Positions 43,356 to 52,829 of a DNA stretch of 64,000 bases are shown in pieces. A program made the position numbers and the translations under genes. The stretch comes from Ravibacter sp964562455 (GTDB lineage: Bacteria; Bacteroidota; Bacteroidia; Cytophagales; Spirosomataceae), in NCBI GenBank assembly GCA_964562455.1, contig CAZLTN010000014.1, positions 23,384-87,383 of the forward strand. The letters are read 5' to 3'. Positions within the stretch are counted from its first letter, which is position 1. Each line of letters starts with the position of its first letter. The notes beneath the pieces were generated by a model, which made no database searches, had not been told where the DNA came from, and was given only the letters and a program-made list of their open reading frames with translations.

Positions 43356-45230
43356 ATGGCAGAAAACAATCAGGTAAGGTACGATGACGACAGCATCCGG
43401 TCTCTGGATTGGAAGGAGCACATCCGTCTTCGTCCCGGTATGTATATCGGGAAGCTGGGCGACGGAGCGTCTGTCGACGACGGGATTTATGTACTTGTAA
43501 AGGAGATTATCGACAACTCGATCGACGAGCATATGATGGGTTACGGCAAGGTGATCGATCTTAAAATATCCGAGCACCGGGTAGAAGTGCGCGATTACGG
43601 AAGGGGGATCCCTTTGGGTAAAGTGATAGATTGTGTTTCCAAAATAAATACCGGCGGGAAATATGATTCGGGCGCTTTCCAGAAGTCTGTAGGATTGAAT
43701 GGAGTGGGTACAAAAGCTGTAAACGCCCTTTCCAATTTTTTCAGGGTGCAATCGGTAAGGGACGGCCGGTTAAAATGGGCTGAATTTTCGCAGGGCGTGC
43801 TTGTTCGTGAATCTGACGAAGAAACGACTTCGCTGCGTAATGGGACATCGATGATATTCGAGCCGGATAATACCATATTCAAGAACTTCCGGTATATCCC
43901 GCAGTACCTCCAGAATATGATCTGGAATTACTGTTACCTTAATGCAGGGCTTACGATCAATTTCAACGGGCAGAAGTACTTTTCCCAGAACGGGCTGCTC
44001 GACCTGCTCCGGAACAAGGCCGACCAGGAGTCTATACGCTACCCGATCATACACCTGAAGGGCGACGATATAGAGCTTGCCGTTACGCACGGCAACCAGT
44101 ATGGTGAAGAATATTATTCATTTGTGAACGGTCAGTACACAACCCAGGGTGGTACCCACCTGGCTGCATTCCGCGAAGCGTTTGTGCGTACCATCCGAGA
44201 GCATTTCGGTAAAGATTATGCCCCGGAAGATATCAGGTCGTCGATTGTGGCGGCTATTGCGATAAGAGTACAGGAACCGGTATTCGAATCCCAGACCAAA
44301 ACAAAGCTGGGATCCAATAATATTTCGCCGGACCCTTCCAGCCCGACGGTCCGGACATTCATCAATGACTTTTTAAAGGAAAGGCTTGATAATTTCCTGC
44401 ACATGCATCCCGAGGCCCGCGATGCGATAAAAAAACGTATCGAGCAGTCGGAAAGGGAGAGAAAGGAGCTTGCGGGCATCAAGAAGCTTGCGAACGAGCG
44501 TGCCAAGAAAGCCAACCTGCACAACCGGAAGCTGCGCGACTGCCGGGTACACCTGGTAGATGAAAAAAACGAGCTGCACAAGCTGACGACGCTTTTCCTC
44601 ACGGAAGGGGATTCGGCCAGCGGCTCGATTACCAAATCGAGGGAAGTCGCCACGCAGGCGGTATTCAGCCTGAGGGGTAAGCCCCTCAACTGTTTCGGCC
44701 TTACAAAAAAGATCGTATATGAAAACGAAGAGTTCAACCTGCTCCAGCACGCGCTGGATATAGAGGGGGGAATGGAAGGCCTCCGGTACAACCGGATCGT
44801 CATAGCGACCGATGCCGACGTGGATGGCATGCACATCAGGCTTCTCCTGATGACATTTTTCCTGCAGTTTTTCCCCGACCTGGTAAGGAACGGACACCTT
44901 TTTATCCTGGAAACCCCGCTTTTCAGGGTAAGGAACAAGAAAGAAACGATCTACTGCTATTCGGACGCGGAAAAGGTGGAAGCTATCGCGAAGCTGGGGG
45001 GCAAGCCTGAGATCACCAGGTTCAAGGGGCTGGGAGAGATCTCGCCTGACGAATTCGGGAAATTTATTGGGGAAGATATGCGGCTCGAACCGATCTTCCT
45101 GGATAAGGAGGATTCGATACAAAAGATCCTGACCTATTATATGGGCAAGAATACACCCGACAGGCAAAAGAACATTATCGAAAACCTGAGGATCGAGAAA
45201 AACCAGGATGAATTGTCCGGTGCAGCGTAA
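43356..45230 (+). CDS. parE: DNA topoisomerase IV subunit B
   Basis: ATPase subunit of a type IIA topoisomerase, 624 residues, the short form usual for ParE in Bacteroidota. GHKL ATPase motifs: LVKEIIDNSIDEHMMGYG, VRDYGRGIPLGKVIDC and the lid loop SVGLNGVGTKAVNALSNFF. The transducer domain has EYYSFVNGQYTTQGGTHLAA. The TOPRIM metal residues are in FLTEGDSASGSITKSREVA and IATDADVDGMHIRLLLMTF, and the closing ITRFKGLGEISPDEFGKFIG is intact. GyrB and ParE are hard to separate by eye; length and the ISPDEFGKFIG ending favour ParE. The parC partner is not in the window. A palindrome cluster follows directly. Confidence 0.9.
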   Translation: MAENNQVRYDDDSIRSLDWKEHIRLRPGMYIGKLGDGASVDDGIYVLVKEIIDNSIDEHMMGYGKVIDLKISEHRVEVRDYGRGIPLGKVIDCVSKINTGGKYDSGAFQKSVGLNGVGTKAVNALSNFFRVQSVRDGRLKWAEFSQGVLVRESDEETTSLRNGTSMIFEPDNTIFKNFRYIPQYLQNMIWNYCYLNAGLTINFNGQKYFSQNGLLDLLRNKADQESIRYPIIHLKGDDIELAVTHGNQYGEEYYSFVNGQYTTQGGTHLAAFREAFVRTIREHFGKDYAPEDIRSSIVAAIAIRVQEPVFESQTKTKLGSNNISPDPSSPTVRTFINDFLKERLDNFLHMHPEARDAIKKRIEQSERERKELAGIKKLANERAKKANLHNRKLRDCRVHLVDEKNELHKLTTLFLTEGDSASGSITKSREVATQAVFSLRGKPLNCFGLTKKIVYENEEFNLLQHALDIEGGMEGLRYNRIVIATDADVDGMHIRLLLMTFFLQFFPDLVRNGHLFILETPLFRVRNKKETIYCYSDAEKVEAIAKLGGKPEITRFKGLGEISPDEFGKFIGEDMRLEPIFLDKEDSIQKILTYYMGKNTPDRQKNIIENLRIEKNQDELSGAA

Positions 45231-45237
45231 TATGCAG

Positions 45238-45282
45238 AGCCGCACAGCGTGCGGCTTATTACGCACAGTGTGCGGCTTATTA
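45238..45282. repeat. Two tandem 21-base repeats forming hairpins
   Basis: 45241-45261 and 45262-45282 are the same 21-base unit (CGCACAG-GTGCGGCTTATTA with one differing base). Each contains a hairpin: AGCCGCAC/GTGCGGCT with loop AGC (45238-45256), and CGCAC/GTGCG with loop AGT (45262-45274). The block starts eight bases after the parE stop. It may serve as a terminator or as RNA 3'-end protection; it looks like a REP-type element. Confidence 0.75.
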
Positions 45283-45285
45283 ATG

Positions 45286-45347
45286 GTACAGACGCACGGT
45301 GTGCGTCTCATTTACGATAAAGAAGACGCACGGCCGTGCGTCTGTAC
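45286..45347. repeat. Palindromic element with 12-base terminal inverted repeats
   Basis: GTACAGACGCAC (45286-45297) is the exact reverse complement of GTGCGTCTGTAC (45336-45347). Inside lie two further hairpins: AGACGCAC/GTGCGTCT with loop GGT (45290-45308) and the perfect 20-base palindrome 45324-45343. The right arm ends 15 bases before the likely start of the chorismate mutase gene, and contains an in-frame GTG (45336) that I reject as a start for that reason. Confidence 0.75.
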
Positions 45348-45362
45348 AAAAATATCATCATA

Positions 45363-46436
45363 GTGGAATTAAGAAAAATCAGGGATCGGATCGATGCGAT
45401 AGACGATGAGCTGCTGACGCTGCTGAACAGGAGGATGGAGCTCGTAAAGGAAGTAGGCATGTTAAAAAGAGCAGAGAAAAGCGTGATTTACAGGCCTGAG
45501 CGAGAGCAGGAAATTTTGTACCGGCTTGAGCAGAAAAACGACGGTCTGCTCAACAAGTCGGCTATCGAAGCCATATTTCTCGAAATATTTGCAGTATCGA
45601 GAAACCTGGAGCTACCGGAACGGATCGCTTTTCTCGGGCCTGAAGGAAGCTTTACGCACCAGGCTGCCGAAAGCCGTTTCGGCGGAATGAGCGACTACCT
45701 TATGCTCCCAACGATACGGTCGGTGTTTGACAGCGTCGAGACCGGCAGGGCTGCTTTCGGCGTAGTGCCGGTTGAAAACAACCAGGAAGGAATAGTCCCG
45801 GAGACGGTTGACCTGCTTCGCGAAAAGGAGTTGCTGATAGCGGCGGAGCTTTATCTAAGCATTCATTTTACGCTCGTGTCAAAGACCGATTCGATCAGAG
45901 ATATCAAAACCATTTATTCAAAGGATATAGCATTCCGTCAGTGCAGCGTATTCCTGAGGGAATATTTCGACGAAAATGAGGTGGAATTTGTACCGGTCGA
46001 TTCAACTTCCAAGGCGGCCAGGCTGGCAGCCGGTGAGCCTGGTTCAGCCGCTATCTGCTCCAGCATTTCGGCAAAACTGTTCCAGATCCCGGTGCTTTTC
46101 GACAACATTGAAAACAGCGATCAGAACCGTACCCGCTTTCTTATACTGGGGAAAGATTTCAGGAATCAGCCTACCGACAGGGATAAGACTACCATTATTG
46201 CCAATTTGCCTCATACCAATACACCGGGAGTTTTGTACCGTTTCCTGAAAGATTTCAACGACCGTGGGATCAATCTTACCAAAATAGAAAGCCGGCCCTC
46301 GCGGAACAGCTCGGATTTCGGGTTCTGGTTTTTTGTGGAATTTGAGGGCAACCGGCATGACCCGGCAATCGCGGAGATCATGAAGAAGCACGAGGGAGAT
46401 CTGAAGTGGCTGGGAAGCTACATTCGTATGGGGTAA
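45363..46436 (+). CDS. pheA: Bifunctional chorismate mutase/prephenate dehydratase
   Basis: Phenylalanine biosynthesis enzyme (P-protein), about 357 residues, that converts chorismate through prephenate to phenylpyruvate. Parts in order: AroQ-type chorismate mutase (ELRKIRDRIDAIDDELLTLL, VGMLKRAEKSVIYRPERE), prephenate dehydratase (IAFLGPEGSFTHQAAESRF, VVPVENNQEGIVPETVD, and NRTRFLILGKD with the Thr-Arg-Phe motif), and a regulatory ACT domain (TPGVLYRFLKDFNDRGINL, then IESRPSR) that binds phenylalanine in relatives. I chose GTG 45363; the frame is open to GTG 45336, but that codon lies inside a palindrome. The gene stands between two repeat elements and is not obviously co-transcribed with parE. 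Confidence 0.93.
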   Translation: MELRKIRDRIDAIDDELLTLLNRRMELVKEVGMLKRAEKSVIYRPEREQEILYRLEQKNDGLLNKSAIEAIFLEIFAVSRNLELPERIAFLGPEGSFTHQAAESRFGGMSDYLMLPTIRSVFDSVETGRAAFGVVPVENNQEGIVPETVDLLREKELLIAAELYLSIHFTLVSKTDSIRDIKTIYSKDIAFRQCSVFLREYFDENEVEFVPVDSTSKAARLAAGEPGSAAICSSISAKLFQIPVLFDNIENSDQNRTRFLILGKDFRNQPTDRDKTTIIANLPHTNTPGVLYRFLKDFNDRGINLTKIESRPSRNSSDFGFWFFVEFEGNRHDPAIAEIMKKHEGDLKWLGSYIRMG

Positions 46437-46462
46437 GTGTAATAAATAGCCATGAAGCTGTA

Positions 46463-46517
46463 AGATATCAGGTTTGAGTTTTTAGCTGTCGGAATAAACA
46501 GCTCACACCTGACATCT
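46463..46517. repeat. Imperfect inverted repeat between pheA and the TonB receptor
   Basis: AGATATCAGGTTTGAG (46463-46478) pairs with CTCACACCTGACATCT (46502-46517) at 14 of 16 positions. A second pair, AGCTGT (46484-46489) and ACAGCT (46498-46503), nests inside and overlaps its right arm, so two alternative folds exist. It fills half of the 104-base gap and could act as a terminator for pheA or be a remnant of a small palindromic element. Confidence 0.6.
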
Positions 46518-46540
46518 GGCGGCTAATACCTTTAATATAT

Positions 46541-48616
46541 ATGAGACGAAGCATTTTGTTCCGGATGAGGCTTTTGGGTTTAGGAGCGGGAGTTTTTCTT
46601 TCCAATATGGTCCAGGCCCAGACAGACACCCTTAAAACAGTAGGGCTTGATATGGTGACGGTCAATGCCTATGGGTCGAAAAAGACGATCCTGGAAAGCA
46701 CGGCATCGGTTGGGGTACTGACGCCTGCGGGGCTCAACCGCTTCGCACCTTCTACCTGGAGTAATGCAGTGAATACGCTCCCGGGAGTCAGAATGGAGGA
46801 GAGATCGCCGGGCAGCTACCGATTCTCGGTACGGGGGAGCATGATGCGGTCGCCGTTCGGGATCAGGAATGTCAAGTTTTACTGGAACGGTATACCATTT
46901 ACGGATGTAAACGGCAATACGGCTCTCAATGTGCTGGATTTCGGAGCTGTGGACCGGATGGAGGTGATCAAAGGCCCGGGAAGCAGCCTCTATGGCGCCG
47001 GAACGGGCGGAGTAGTTCTTATGTACAGCCCGGCTGGAAGTCCGGCTGGAGAAGGCGGAAAGGGTGAATTTACCCAGAGCGCAGGAGCGGGGCAATACGG
47101 TTTCCGGCACTACAATACCGGATTGCAGCTTGGCCAGACCCGCATACAGTACGGGCACCAGGAGCAGGCCGGTTATCGTAACCAGAGCAGCATGCGGCGG
47201 GAGGGGTTTACCTTTACAACCCGGAACGACTTCGGCAGGAAGGGGACCTTATCGATACTGGGTTCGTACTCGGATTTATGGTACCAGACTCCCGGCGGGT
47301 TGAATAAGGCGCAGTACGATGCAAATCCGAGACAAGCCCGGCCCGCAACACCGGCATTACCGGGAAGCGAGGTGCAGAATGCACGTATCACATCGAAATA
47401 CCTGCTGCTGGGAGCCGGTCACAGGCTACAGTTGTCAGGAAAGTGGAGCCAGGAAATTGGCCTCTACGTGTCTGCCAACAACTTTGCCAATCCATTTATC
47501 TCCAATTATGAAAAGCGTGAAGAGCATGGTGTCGGAGGGCGTAATAGCTGGCAATATACTACTGAAAAGGGGGGCTCGAAACTCATATGGACCAGTGGTT
47601 TTGAATGGCAGACAGGAAGATCCGTACAGCGCAACTACGACAATATGGGCGGAAGCCCCGGGCCACAGCAAACATCGGAAGACATTTCGGCCCGGCAGGG
47701 ATCTGTTTTTTCACAACTGGAAGCGGTATTGCCCGGGCAGCTTACGCTGGCAGGCGGACTGAGCTATTCACTTCTGGGCTATCGTCATGAGTCATATTTC
47801 CCGGGAGACTATGCCGATCTCAGGAAGACTTTCGAGGGAGCCGTTATGCCCAGGCTATCGGTAAATAAGGTTTTCAGCAGCAACTGGTCGGTGACGGGTT
47901 CGGTAAGCAGGGGATTTTCTCCTCCTACATTGCAGGAAGTCCGGCCATCAGCCGGGGGGTTCAGAAGAGACCTGGAAGCGGAAACAGGATTTAACAAGGA
48001 GCTTACTTTCAGATACGTCGGGCACGGGTTCTCTGCCGAGGTTACCGGTTATAGCTTCGGACTGAATGAAACGATCGTGAGGAGAACGGACGAGCAGGGA
48101 GCGGAATATTTCGCCAACGCCGGCAAAACCCGGCAGAACGGCATGGAGTGGAAGCTGGAATACCCGGTATTGAAGGGGAGCACCTTTATGGAAGAGCTGA
48201 GGCTGTGGCACGGTGGTACTTATACCCATTACACATTCCATCAATACCAGGCAGGTGATAACGATATTTCCGGCAACGCGCTGCCAGGAGTCCCGAAATT
48301 TGAGCAAAGCAGCGGAGTCGACCTGTTTTTTTCCTATGGTATCCGTGTTTTCGGGGCATACCAATATGGCGGAAGCTTTTTTCTCAATGATATCAACACT
48401 GTCGAAAGCAGTCCTTATCACCGTTTCAACGCCCGGGTAACCTGGCAGAAAAACTGGGGGAAACACTTCTATTCGGAAGTCAGTGCATCGGCGGAAAGGG
48501 TAAAAGCCGAAATATATTCCCTGGGCTTCGACCTCAACGCTTTCGGAAGCCGGTTTTACAATGCAGCTCCCAGAGAGAACTGGTATGGAGGAGTGAAGGT
48601 CGGCTGGAGGTGGTAG
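46541..48616 (+). CDS. TonB-dependent outer-membrane receptor
   Basis: Outer-membrane receptor of 691 residues, likely importing an iron chelate or similar ligand. A signal peptide (about 1-27, ending NMVQAQ) is followed directly by the plug domain (LDMVTVNAYGSKKTILEST, WSNAVNTLPGVRMEERSPG, FSVRGSMMRSPFGIRNVKFY and VDRMEVIKGPGSSLYGAGTG), then a 22-strand barrel ending VKVGWRW with a terminal aromatic residue. It has no carboxypeptidase-like N-terminal domain and no SusD partner, so it belongs to the classical FecA/BtuB-like group rather than the SusC type. It ends only four bases from the convergent hybrid regulator gene. Confidence 0.92.
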   Translation: MRRSILFRMRLLGLGAGVFLSNMVQAQTDTLKTVGLDMVTVNAYGSKKTILESTASVGVLTPAGLNRFAPSTWSNAVNTLPGVRMEERSPGSYRFSVRGSMMRSPFGIRNVKFYWNGIPFTDVNGNTALNVLDFGAVDRMEVIKGPGSSLYGAGTGGVVLMYSPAGSPAGEGGKGEFTQSAGAGQYGFRHYNTGLQLGQTRIQYGHQEQAGYRNQSSMRREGFTFTTRNDFGRKGTLSILGSYSDLWYQTPGGLNKAQYDANPRQARPATPALPGSEVQNARITSKYLLLGAGHRLQLSGKWSQEIGLYVSANNFANPFISNYEKREEHGVGGRNSWQYTTEKGGSKLIWTSGFEWQTGRSVQRNYDNMGGSPGPQQTSEDISARQGSVFSQLEAVLPGQLTLAGGLSYSLLGYRHESYFPGDYADLRKTFEGAVMPRLSVNKVFSSNWSVTGSVSRGFSPPTLQEVRPSAGGFRRDLEAETGFNKELTFRYVGHGFSAEVTGYSFGLNETIVRRTDEQGAEYFANAGKTRQNGMEWKLEYPVLKGSTFMEELRLWHGGTYTHYTFHQYQAGDNDISGNALPGVPKFEQSSGVDLFFSYGIRVFGAYQYGGSFFLNDINTVESSPYHRFNARVTWQKNWGKHFYSEVSASAERVKAEIYSLGFDLNAFGSRFYNAAPRENWYGGVKVGWRW

Positions 48617-48620
48617 TATT

Positions 48621-51600
48621 CTAATTCTTCAGCTTCTCCCTTTCCGAAGGTGTAAAGCCGAAGTGTTTTTTAAACACCTTGCTGAAGTATCCGGGGTTTT
48701 CGAAACCGATCGAATAGGCAACTTCCCCTATGTTTTTTTCTCCCTGGCGCAGTAACTGAAGCGCCATCTGCATCCTTACATTTTGTATGAAAACGACCGT
48801 GGTCTGGCCCGTAACGGCTTTTATCTTGCGGTTGAGCTGTGCAGTGCTCAGGGCCATCGCTCCGGCGAGTGTTTCGACACCGAAAAGGTAGTCCGAAGCG
48901 TGGTTCCTTATCACCTCCGCTACTTTCCCGAGATAGGCATTTTCATTTCTTTCCGGCGCCTGTAAAAAAGAGGCCTGGTAGTGTTCCTGGAGTAGCTTCC
49001 TGTTCCTGAGAATGTTTTTGACGCGGACCCGCAACTCATTTACTGAAAACGGCTTGGTGAGGTATTCGTCGGCGCCGTTTTCCAACCCGGCCATTTTGTC
49101 TTCCTGTCCTGCCCGGGCAGTCAGCAGGATAAGCGGGATATGGGATGTGGCGTCGCGGGTTTTGATTTTTTCACACAGCTCCAGGCCATCCATTTCAGGC
49201 ATCATAACATCGCTTATGATAAGGTCAGGTACCTGGTGGGTGGCTATTTCGAGCGCTTCCGCTCCACCTGCCGCCTCCAGGTACCTGTAATCTTTGCCCA
49301 GGCTGTCCCGGATAAAACGGCGCAGTTCGTTGTGGTCTTCCGCGATAAGTACGATGGGAAGCTCTTCGCTATTCCCGGTTGCCGGGCTTTCTGCGGGAGT
49401 CTCTGTACCGGACTGGTAAATAATACTTTTACTGTCGTGCCCGTTATCATCGGCAGGGGTTCCTTCTTTCAGAATAACTGTAAAACGGCTCCCTTTCCCC
49501 GGCTCGCTTTCTACCTGCACGCTTCCTCCGTGCAATACAGCGAGCTCCTTTACCAGCGAGAGGCCGATACCTGAGCCTCCGTACGAAGGCTTCTCCGGGC
49601 TTTCGGACTGATAGAACCTGTCGAATATCTTTCCCAGCTCTTCTTCAGAAATACCGGGGCCGGAATCCGCAACGGTTATTTTTATCTCCCCTGCAAGGGG
49701 GGTATAAGCGAGCGATATCTCAATATTGCCTTTAGGGGGAGTGAACTTGCAGGCGTTGGACAACAGGTTGGTAACGATCGTCTTTACGATACCTTCGTCA
49801 TAAATGACTTTACGGGCGGCCGGAAAAGGCCCCGGATTAAACCCGAGGTATATACCCTTCCGCCCGGCATGATAGGAAAAGCTGGCTACAATGGCCTTTA
49901 TGTCCGGTAGAATATCCCGGGATTTATAGCGGACCTGGTACGCGCCGCTTTCAATTTTGGAAAGATCCAGCAACTGGTTGATCAGGTCGAGCAGTTGCCG
50001 GCTGTTAAGTTCCATTTCTTTATACCGGGCTTCTGCCGGCATACCGGATGTTACGTCCTTCAATTGCTCAAGATGCCCGTTGATTAAAGTGAGGGGCGTC
50101 CTGAATTCATGGGTTATATTGGCCAGGAAGCGGGATTTCACCTTGTCGAGCTCCAGTATTGCCTGTGCCTGCTTCCGTTCGTTTTCCAGGTTTTGCCGTA
50201 GGATCAGACGGATTTTATACCTTCTCCACAGGAGGTAGAGGATAGTGGCGAAGGCAGCGGCATAAAAGAGGTAAGCCAGGGTGCTCCTCCACCACGGAGG
50301 AGAAACGATAAAGGTCATCTCCACTATCTGCCCGTTCCACCTCCCCAGTCCGTCGGTACCTCTTCCCTGGAAAACATAACTGCCCGGGCTCAGATTGGTA
50401 AGTAGTACGTTCCTGTTGGATCCGATCCCGATCCAGGAAGTATCGCGGTTCGCTATCCTGTAAGCATATGATATTTTATCGGATGCTATGTAATCAAGCG
50501 ATGCCAGGGTAAGGCTGACGTTGTTCTGGTCGTACCTCAGCATGTTGCGGTTAGTTTCAGAAAGAACCGGCCGGCTTTTCCCTGCGCCGACCAGTTCTGC
50601 TTTCGAAATCACAACAGGAACAGTCTTTTGTGCGGGAATTACACTTTCAGGAAAGAAACTGTTGTATCCGTTGATCCCGGCGAAAAAGAGCTCGCCATCC
50701 GGGCTTTTGAAATAGGAGCCGGTATTGAATTCATTACTTTGAAGCCCGTTATCTACATCGAAATTGGTAAAGGTCCGGGCTCGGATGTTAAAAAGGGAAA
50801 TCCCCCTGTTGGTGCTGAGCCACAGGTTGCCATCGTTGTCGTCGAGGATGCCGTAAACGGTATTATTGGGCAGGCCGTCGGCAGTCGTAAAATGGGTGAA
50901 GGTACCGTTGGTTTTGTCGAGCCGGTTCAACCCGGTAGGGGTGCCAATCCACAGGTATTTCCCAGGCTGGAGAGGATCGGCCCTGATGCATTTGACTTCG
51001 TTCGAGCTCAGGCTCTGCGGGTTCCGGGTGTCATTATGATAGACACCGTCATACTTACCCTCGCCGGGCAGGAAACGGAAAAGGCCCGCGGCAGTCCCGA
51101 TCCACAGGCTTCCGTCGGCGTCGGGGCATATAGTAGAGTAATGGAGTGTGATCAGCTTGTCGTTGCCTTCGGGAAGAATCGGGAATTTTTTGAGCGTATG
51201 GTCCGAAGGATCAAATGAAAACAGCGTAGAAAAAGAAGAGAACCAGACTACGCCGGAAGAATCGGCGCATATGCTCATGATCATGCTGTTTTCCAATGAG
51301 ACCACGAGTTTTTCCGAGTGGTTTTCGGGGTCGTATTTTACAAGGCCGTCAGGGCTTCCAAGCCAGATATTACCCCGCCTGTCTTCGTGTATTGCCCTCG
51401 TTCTGAGGCGGGGCGAATGATAAGTCGTGACCTTACCCTCGGCGGAAATATCCTGCTGACCGAAGGAATAAAGTGTACTGAACAAGAGCTGCTCATTTCC
51501 GCTTATACCTGACCTGCGCTGCAATATGGAATAGACGCTGCCCGATGCGAGGTTCTGACTATCTGAATACCGGACTTGTCCTTTTTCGAAAAGCGAAAGG

Positions 51601-52709
51601 TAAGGATGAGAAAAAAAGATACCTCTTCCGTTGCTTCCCAGCCAGATGCTTCCGTCACGGCTCTTTTTCATTACCGGGAAGCGCGCGTCGGCTATCTCCC
51701 TGTCGTCGGCCCTGGTTAAATCCAGTTTTTTTACGGCGCCTGTCGCGGGGTTGAACACGAGCAGTTTGTGACTGTCGGAATCTACCAGTATGAGCTTTTC
51801 GCCTGCTTTTCCATGGGTGGGTAAAAAAGAATAAATCCCACGGGCAAACCGGTACAGGACAATTTCTTTCCGTTCAAGGTTGAGCTCGTAAAGCCCTTCG
51901 AACGAATTTATCCAGAAAATACCGTCGTCGTCCCACTGTACGTCATGCACGCTGGTTAGAAACGGGGATAGGTTATCATCACGACGGCGTTCTGCCGGAT
52001 GGTTATTTTTGTATTCCCGGACGTAAACGGGGTATGACCGGTAAGGGTTTACGCTTTTCCTTTTTTGGAGATCGTAGGTATTGTAACCTTTCTTCCCGCT
52101 GACCCACAACAGTCCGTCCGGCGCCGGGGTAGCCCTTACCGGGATCTGCAGCTCGTCCTTTTCCTGTGTGATAACCTCGTTGCCGGCGAAAATAGTTTCT
52201 GAGGTTATTTTCTCGTTCCCGGAAACTTTAAGAACTACTATATGGCCGCTGAGGAATGAAACCACCAGGCCGGTTTCGGTGTTACCGGTCAAAGCGCTGA
52301 CATACCGCGCTCCCGAAGGGAAGTTTTTTTCGTTTATTTTGACAAAATTATCCTTTTCTCTGTCATAAAGCTGCAGGCTGCCGTACATCGTACCTGTCCA
52401 GAGATTCCCGGAAGGATCTTCATGAACGGCAGTAATATAATTATCACTGATGGCGCTGTCGTCGTATGCATTGGCTTTATAGATCCTGAAGGAATAGCCG
52501 TCATAGCGGTTCAGCCCGTCTCTCGTCCCAAACCACATGTACCCTTTGTGATCCTGGCAAATGGCAGTGATCATGTTTTGTGAAAGCCCGTCGTCGATGC
52601 TCAGGTGACGGAACCGGAGCGCCTGTCCGGCAGCCCCGGCCGGATCGCAGAGACATATCCATACAAGGAGTGCAAAAAGTCCGGATTTGTCACAAAATAT
52701 GCGACACAT
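48621..52709 (-). CDS. Hybrid two-component sensor kinase/response regulator (HTCS)
   Basis: One-protein two-component system of about 1362 residues. In order: signal peptide; periplasmic two-propeller sensor with many reg_prop repeats (HKGYMWFGTRDGLNRYDGY, GNLWLSTNRGISLFN); Y_Y_Y domain (ISYAYRIANRDTSWIGIG); membrane helix (LAYLFYAAAFATILYLLW); HisKA with the His in LANITHEFRTPLTLINGHL; HATPase (LLSNACKFTPPKGN and YGGSGIGLSLVKELA); receiver with phospho-Asp in LIISDVMMPEMDG; and a C-terminal AraC helix-turn-helix. Such proteins usually sense an oligosaccharide and switch on nearby genes. The frame runs to ATG 52745, but I prefer 52709 (MCRIFCDKSGLFALL), which starts the hydrophobic signal and leaves a leader after the promoter at 52753. 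Here it faces the giant beta-helix gene rather than a glycan-uptake locus. Confidence 0.93.
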   Translation of the reverse strand: MCRIFCDKSGLFALLVWICLCDPAGAAGQALRFRHLSIDDGLSQNMITAICQDHKGYMWFGTRDGLNRYDGYSFRIYKANAYDDSAISDNYITAVHEDPSGNLWTGTMYGSLQLYDREKDNFVKINEKNFPSGARYVSALTGNTETGLVVSFLSGHIVVLKVSGNEKITSETIFAGNEVITQEKDELQIPVRATPAPDGLLWVSGKKGYNTYDLQKRKSVNPYRSYPVYVREYKNNHPAERRRDDNLSPFLTSVHDVQWDDDGIFWINSFEGLYELNLERKEIVLYRFARGIYSFLPTHGKAGEKLILVDSDSHKLLVFNPATGAVKKLDLTRADDREIADARFPVMKKSRDGSIWLGSNGRGIFFSHPYLSLFEKGQVRYSDSQNLASGSVYSILQRRSGISGNEQLLFSTLYSFGQQDISAEGKVTTYHSPRLRTRAIHEDRRGNIWLGSPDGLVKYDPENHSEKLVVSLENSMIMSICADSSGVVWFSSFSTLFSFDPSDHTLKKFPILPEGNDKLITLHYSTICPDADGSLWIGTAAGLFRFLPGEGKYDGVYHNDTRNPQSLSSNEVKCIRADPLQPGKYLWIGTPTGLNRLDKTNGTFTHFTTADGLPNNTVYGILDDNDGNLWLSTNRGISLFNIRARTFTNFDVDNGLQSNEFNTGSYFKSPDGELFFAGINGYNSFFPESVIPAQKTVPVVISKAELVGAGKSRPVLSETNRNMLRYDQNNVSLTLASLDYIASDKISYAYRIANRDTSWIGIGSNRNVLLTNLSPGSYVFQGRGTDGLGRWNGQIVEMTFIVSPPWWRSTLAYLFYAAAFATILYLLWRRYKIRLILRQNLENERKQAQAILELDKVKSRFLANITHEFRTPLTLINGHLEQLKDVTSGMPAEARYKEMELNSRQLLDLINQLLDLSKIESGAYQVRYKSRDILPDIKAIVASFSYHAGRKGIYLGFNPGPFPAARKVIYDEGIVKTIVTNLLSNACKFTPPKGNIEISLAYTPLAGEIKITVADSGPGISEEELGKIFDRFYQSESPEKPSYGGSGIGLSLVKELAVLHGGSVQVESEPGKGSRFTVILKEGTPADDNGHDSKSIIYQSGTETPAESPATGNSEELPIVLIAEDHNELRRFIRDSLGKDYRYLEAAGGAEALEIATHQVPDLIISDVMMPEMDGLELCEKIKTRDATSHIPLILLTARAGQEDKMAGLENGADEYLTKPFSVNELRVRVKNILRNRKLLQEHYQASFLQAPERNENAYLGKVAEVIRNHASDYLFGVETLAGAMALSTAQLNRKIKAVTGQTTVVFIQNVRMQMALQLLRQGEKNIGEVAYSIGFENPGYFSKVFKKHFGFTPSEREKLKN

Positions 52710-52752
52710 AGGTCGAGGGGTATAGAATAAAGAACCGTTCTGCAAATAACTT

Positions 52753-52760
52753 CAAAAATA
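52753..52760 (-). promoter_or_regulatory. Candidate -7 element for the hybrid regulator gene
   Basis: The minus strand reads TATTTTTG, matching TAnnTTTG. Transcription would begin near 52746, giving a leader of about 37 bases to the ATG at 52709 but almost none to the ATG at 52745. I could not find a matching -33 element. Confidence 0.35.
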
Positions 52761-52829
52761 CAGGTTTCTCACTCACCTCTATCCCCCTTCGTGCACGATT
52801 TTTACCACTATTTGAAGTTTTATTTCACA

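Noticed and set aside
45336..45338. GTG as the start of the chorismate mutase gene
   Set aside because: It is inside the right arm of a palindrome and adds residues absent from the family; GTG 45363 begins at the conserved helix.
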